From an uncultured Burkholderiales bacterium (GTDB taxonomy: Bacteria > Pseudomonadota > Gammaproteobacteria > Burkholderiales > Thiobacillaceae): a DNA stretch of 15,395 nucleotides. The DNA is taken from assembly GCA_937925755.1 (NCBI GenBank), contig CALAMX010000038.1:1-15395 (forward strand), in the 5' to 3' direction. Positions 14,455 to 15,395 of the stretch are shown piece by piece. The notes under the pieces were generated by a model that saw only the letters and a list, made by a program, of their open reading frames with translations, made no database searches and was not told where the DNA came from. Within the stretch, counting starts at the first letter, position 1; each line of letters opens with the position of its first letter. The position numbers and the translations under genes are program-made.

Positions 14455-14536
14455 CTGAGAGTGCTGCAGCGTTCTCCATGCCGACACCCGCACGCATCAC
14501 CCCACCGGCGTGAAGACGCGCATGACCTTCATGGCC

Positions 14537-14542
14537 TATAAT
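14537..14542 (+). promoter_or_regulatory. Consensus -10 element for the coiled-coil gene
   Basis: A perfect TATAAT. The predicted transcript start near 14549 lies downstream of the possible ATG at 14510 and upstream of the ATG at 14570, which decides the start of the coiled-coil gene. No convincing -35 is seen 16-18 bp upstream. A Shine-Dalgarno GAGG (14558-14561) sits 8 bases before the ATG at 14570. Confidence 0.55.
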
Positions 14543-14569
14543 CAGGTAGGCACAAGCGAGGTACCCAAC

Positions 14570-15067
14570 ATGGAGATCAAGGAGGTCTTACGCACGGCGA
14601 TCCAAGACTGGATCGTGCCAGAGTTCGACAAGATCCGTCTGGAAAACGCCGAGATCCGCTCCACTCTGCAACTGACCAACAAGCGGCTCGACGACATCCA
14701 GGCCCAGTTGATGGACCAGAGCCGACGCATCGATGAGACCAACAAACGCATCGACGAGACCAACAAACGCATCGATGAAACCAACCAGCGCATCGACAAG
14801 GTGCACGACGACTTGCTCGCGCGCATCGACAAGGTGCACGACGACTTGCTAGGGCGCATCGACGAGACCAACAAGCGCATCGACAAGGTGCACGACGACT
14901 TACTGGCGCGCATCGACGAGACCCATCGGCGCATCGATCACACCAACGCTCGGCTCGATCGGCTCTATGAGGTCGTCGTCAAGCGAGAGGAACACTCCAC
15001 GCTGGAAAGCCGGGTGGCACACCTGGAGGAGATCGTCGACGATCTGCGCCTTAAGCTCGCCGCTTAA
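14570..15067 (+). CDS. Coiled-coil protein built from tandem 7- and 11-residue units; function unknown
   Basis: 165 residues from the ATG at 14570, chosen because a consensus -10 and a GAGG Shine-Dalgarno lie just upstream; a longer frame opens at 14510. The N-terminal 35 residues (MEIKEVLRTAIQDWIVPEFD) form a non-repeated head. Residues 39-52 look like two diverged heptads. Residues 53-134 are a run of units that each begin R-I-D or R-L-D, of length 7-7-7-11-11-7-11-7-7-7: RIDETNK type (heptad) and RIDKVHDDLLA type (hendecad). A different tail (EEHSTLESRVAHLEEIVDDL) ends the coil. There is no signal peptide or membrane segment, so it is probably a cytoplasmic, rod-like oligomer. I know similar orphan proteins in Proteobacteria but no function. 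The gene lies between two copies of an inverted-repeat element, suggesting horizontal movement. Confidence 0.8.
   Translation: MEIKEVLRTAIQDWIVPEFDKIRLENAEIRSTLQLTNKRLDDIQAQLMDQSRRIDETNKRIDETNKRIDETNQRIDKVHDDLLARIDKVHDDLLGRIDETNKRIDKVHDDLLARIDETHRRIDHTNARLDRLYEVVVKREEHSTLESRVAHLEEIVDDLRLKLAA
14726..14965 (+). repeat. In-frame tandem DNA repeats of 21 bp and 33 bp inside the coiled-coil gene
   Basis: 21-bp units (CGCATCGACGAGACCAACAA type) start at 14726, 14747, 14768, 14855, 14909 and 14930, with a diverged one at 14951. 33-bp units beginning CGCATCGACAAGGTGCACGA start at 14789, 14822 and 14876. The 33-bp copies are almost identical in DNA as well as protein, so the expansion is recent or kept uniform by recombination. 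Both unit lengths are multiples of three, so copy number can change without loss of frame. Confidence 0.9.
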
Positions 15068-15170
15068 GCGGAAGGCACTCACCCACGCCGCGCTTGGGCG
15101 GACGAGAAAGCAACCTCCCTCGACGACTGCAACGCTTGCTGCCGCCACTACGCATCCAGCCCTACGTCGC

Positions 15171-15248
15171 CTTAAGGAAGCTCTGCCTAACCGGGCGAGC
15201 GGGATTGAGCGCCGCGCGCCCGGAGCGCGAGCCGCGAGACATCACATG
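15171..15248. repeat. Partial second copy (B) of the inverted-repeat element
   Basis: Starts CTTAAGGAAGCTCTGCCT, the same terminal sequence as copy A, and continues with the same 78-bp left part, including GCGAGCGGG, CGCGCGCCCGGAGC and AGACATCACATG (AGACGTCACATG in copy A). Similarity stops sharply after CACATG; from there the sequence belongs to the IS110-type remnant. It lies 103 bp after the coiled-coil gene; 15068-15170 shows nothing recognisable. Confidence 0.7.
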
Positions 15249-15270
15249 GGGTTGGCAACTGTCTTTCGAG

Positions 15271-15395
15271 TCAAGAGCAATGCAGCGACTCATCCCAGGG
15301 TTTGCCGGTTCTAGCGATGGCGTTGAGGAGGGTCAGCAGCTTGCGCATGCACGCGACTCTTGGCGAGAAGCCCCATGGCCTTGGCAAAGTCCCGC
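15271..15395 (-). pseudogene. IS110-family transposase remnant with internal deletion (runs off the right edge)
   Basis: On the minus strand the window edge reads RDFAKAMGLLAKS, the motif near the N-terminus of IS110-family DEDD transposases that normally precedes T-D-x-x-D-A. Immediately after, in another frame, comes ACMRKLLTLLNAIARTGKPW followed by DESLHCS and a stop at 15273-15271, which is the typical C-terminus of the same family. The two parts, normally some 200 or more residues apart, meet near 15352-15358. The middle, including most catalytic residues, is missing and the frame is broken, so the gene is dead. IS110 elements have no long inverted repeats and use a bridge RNA. The element seems to start at about 15249, directly abutting repeat copy B. 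Recognition is from motifs only. Confidence 0.7.

Noticed and set aside
14510..14569. Upstream start for the coiled-coil gene
   Set aside because: A perfect TATAAT at 14537-14542 puts the transcript start downstream of it, and the ATG at 14570 has its own Shine-Dalgarno.
14726..14965. CRISPR-like array because of regular repeats
   Set aside because: The repeats are contiguous, in frame, without unique spacers, and encode a regular coiled coil.
15051..15068. Second PmrA/QseB-like box: two TTAAG motifs at the end of the coiled-coil gene
   Set aside because: Spacing is 13 bp instead of 11, the motifs overlap the coding end and stop codon, and no gene starts just downstream.

Overview
The window looks like a chromosomal segment of a GC-rich, ubiquinone-making proteobacterium, most likely beta- or gammaproteobacterial. 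The evidence is: ubiD and ubiJ-ubiB; MiaB; a QseBC/PmrAB-type two-component system; and a uvrC-pgsA-tRNA-Gly-tRNA-Cys block matching the uvrC-pgsA-glyW-cysT order of E. coli. The genus cannot be named from sequence alone. Most genes are housekeeping; the accessory signal is concentrated at 11.0-11.4 kb and 14.2-15.4 kb.

Layout. Positions 1-225 hold the start of a Phd/YefM-like antitoxin (minus strand, cut by the edge). miaB (minus) and ubiD (plus) diverge from a 57-bp gap. A small secreted Ala/Lys/Pro-rich protein (3290-3547) lies behind a PmrA/QseB-type box and ends in a strong hairpin terminator. After it come a response regulator, a sensor kinase and a TrkH-type potassium transporter joined by 4-base overlaps (3622-7072). 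Convergent to these is an mtnA-aldolase pair (minus, 7098-8823). The aldolase is FucA-like rather than MtnB-like, which points to the DHAP shunt for 5'-methylthioadenosine/5'-deoxyadenosine salvage. ubiJ-ubiB (8920-11024) follow, also with overlapping ends.

Between ubiB and the tRNAs (10972-11382, minus) I see a decayed gene for a secreted Cys-repeat protein resembling the PsiF-repeat family, with its reading frame broken near the middle. tRNA-Cys, tRNA-Gly, pgsA and uvrC occupy 11536-14191 on the minus strand.

The last 1.2 kb is mobile. A 223-bp element with 18-bp terminal inverted repeats (14232-14454) is followed by an orphan coiled-coil gene (14570-15067) built from tandem 7- and 11-residue units. 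Then comes a second, partial copy of the element (15171-15248), interrupted by the remnant of an IS110-family transposase whose middle has been deleted. No CRISPR array or defence locus is visible. The best candidates for something little described are the repeat-bounded coiled-coil gene, the TCS-TrkH operon with its secreted small protein, and the mtnA-aldolase shunt.
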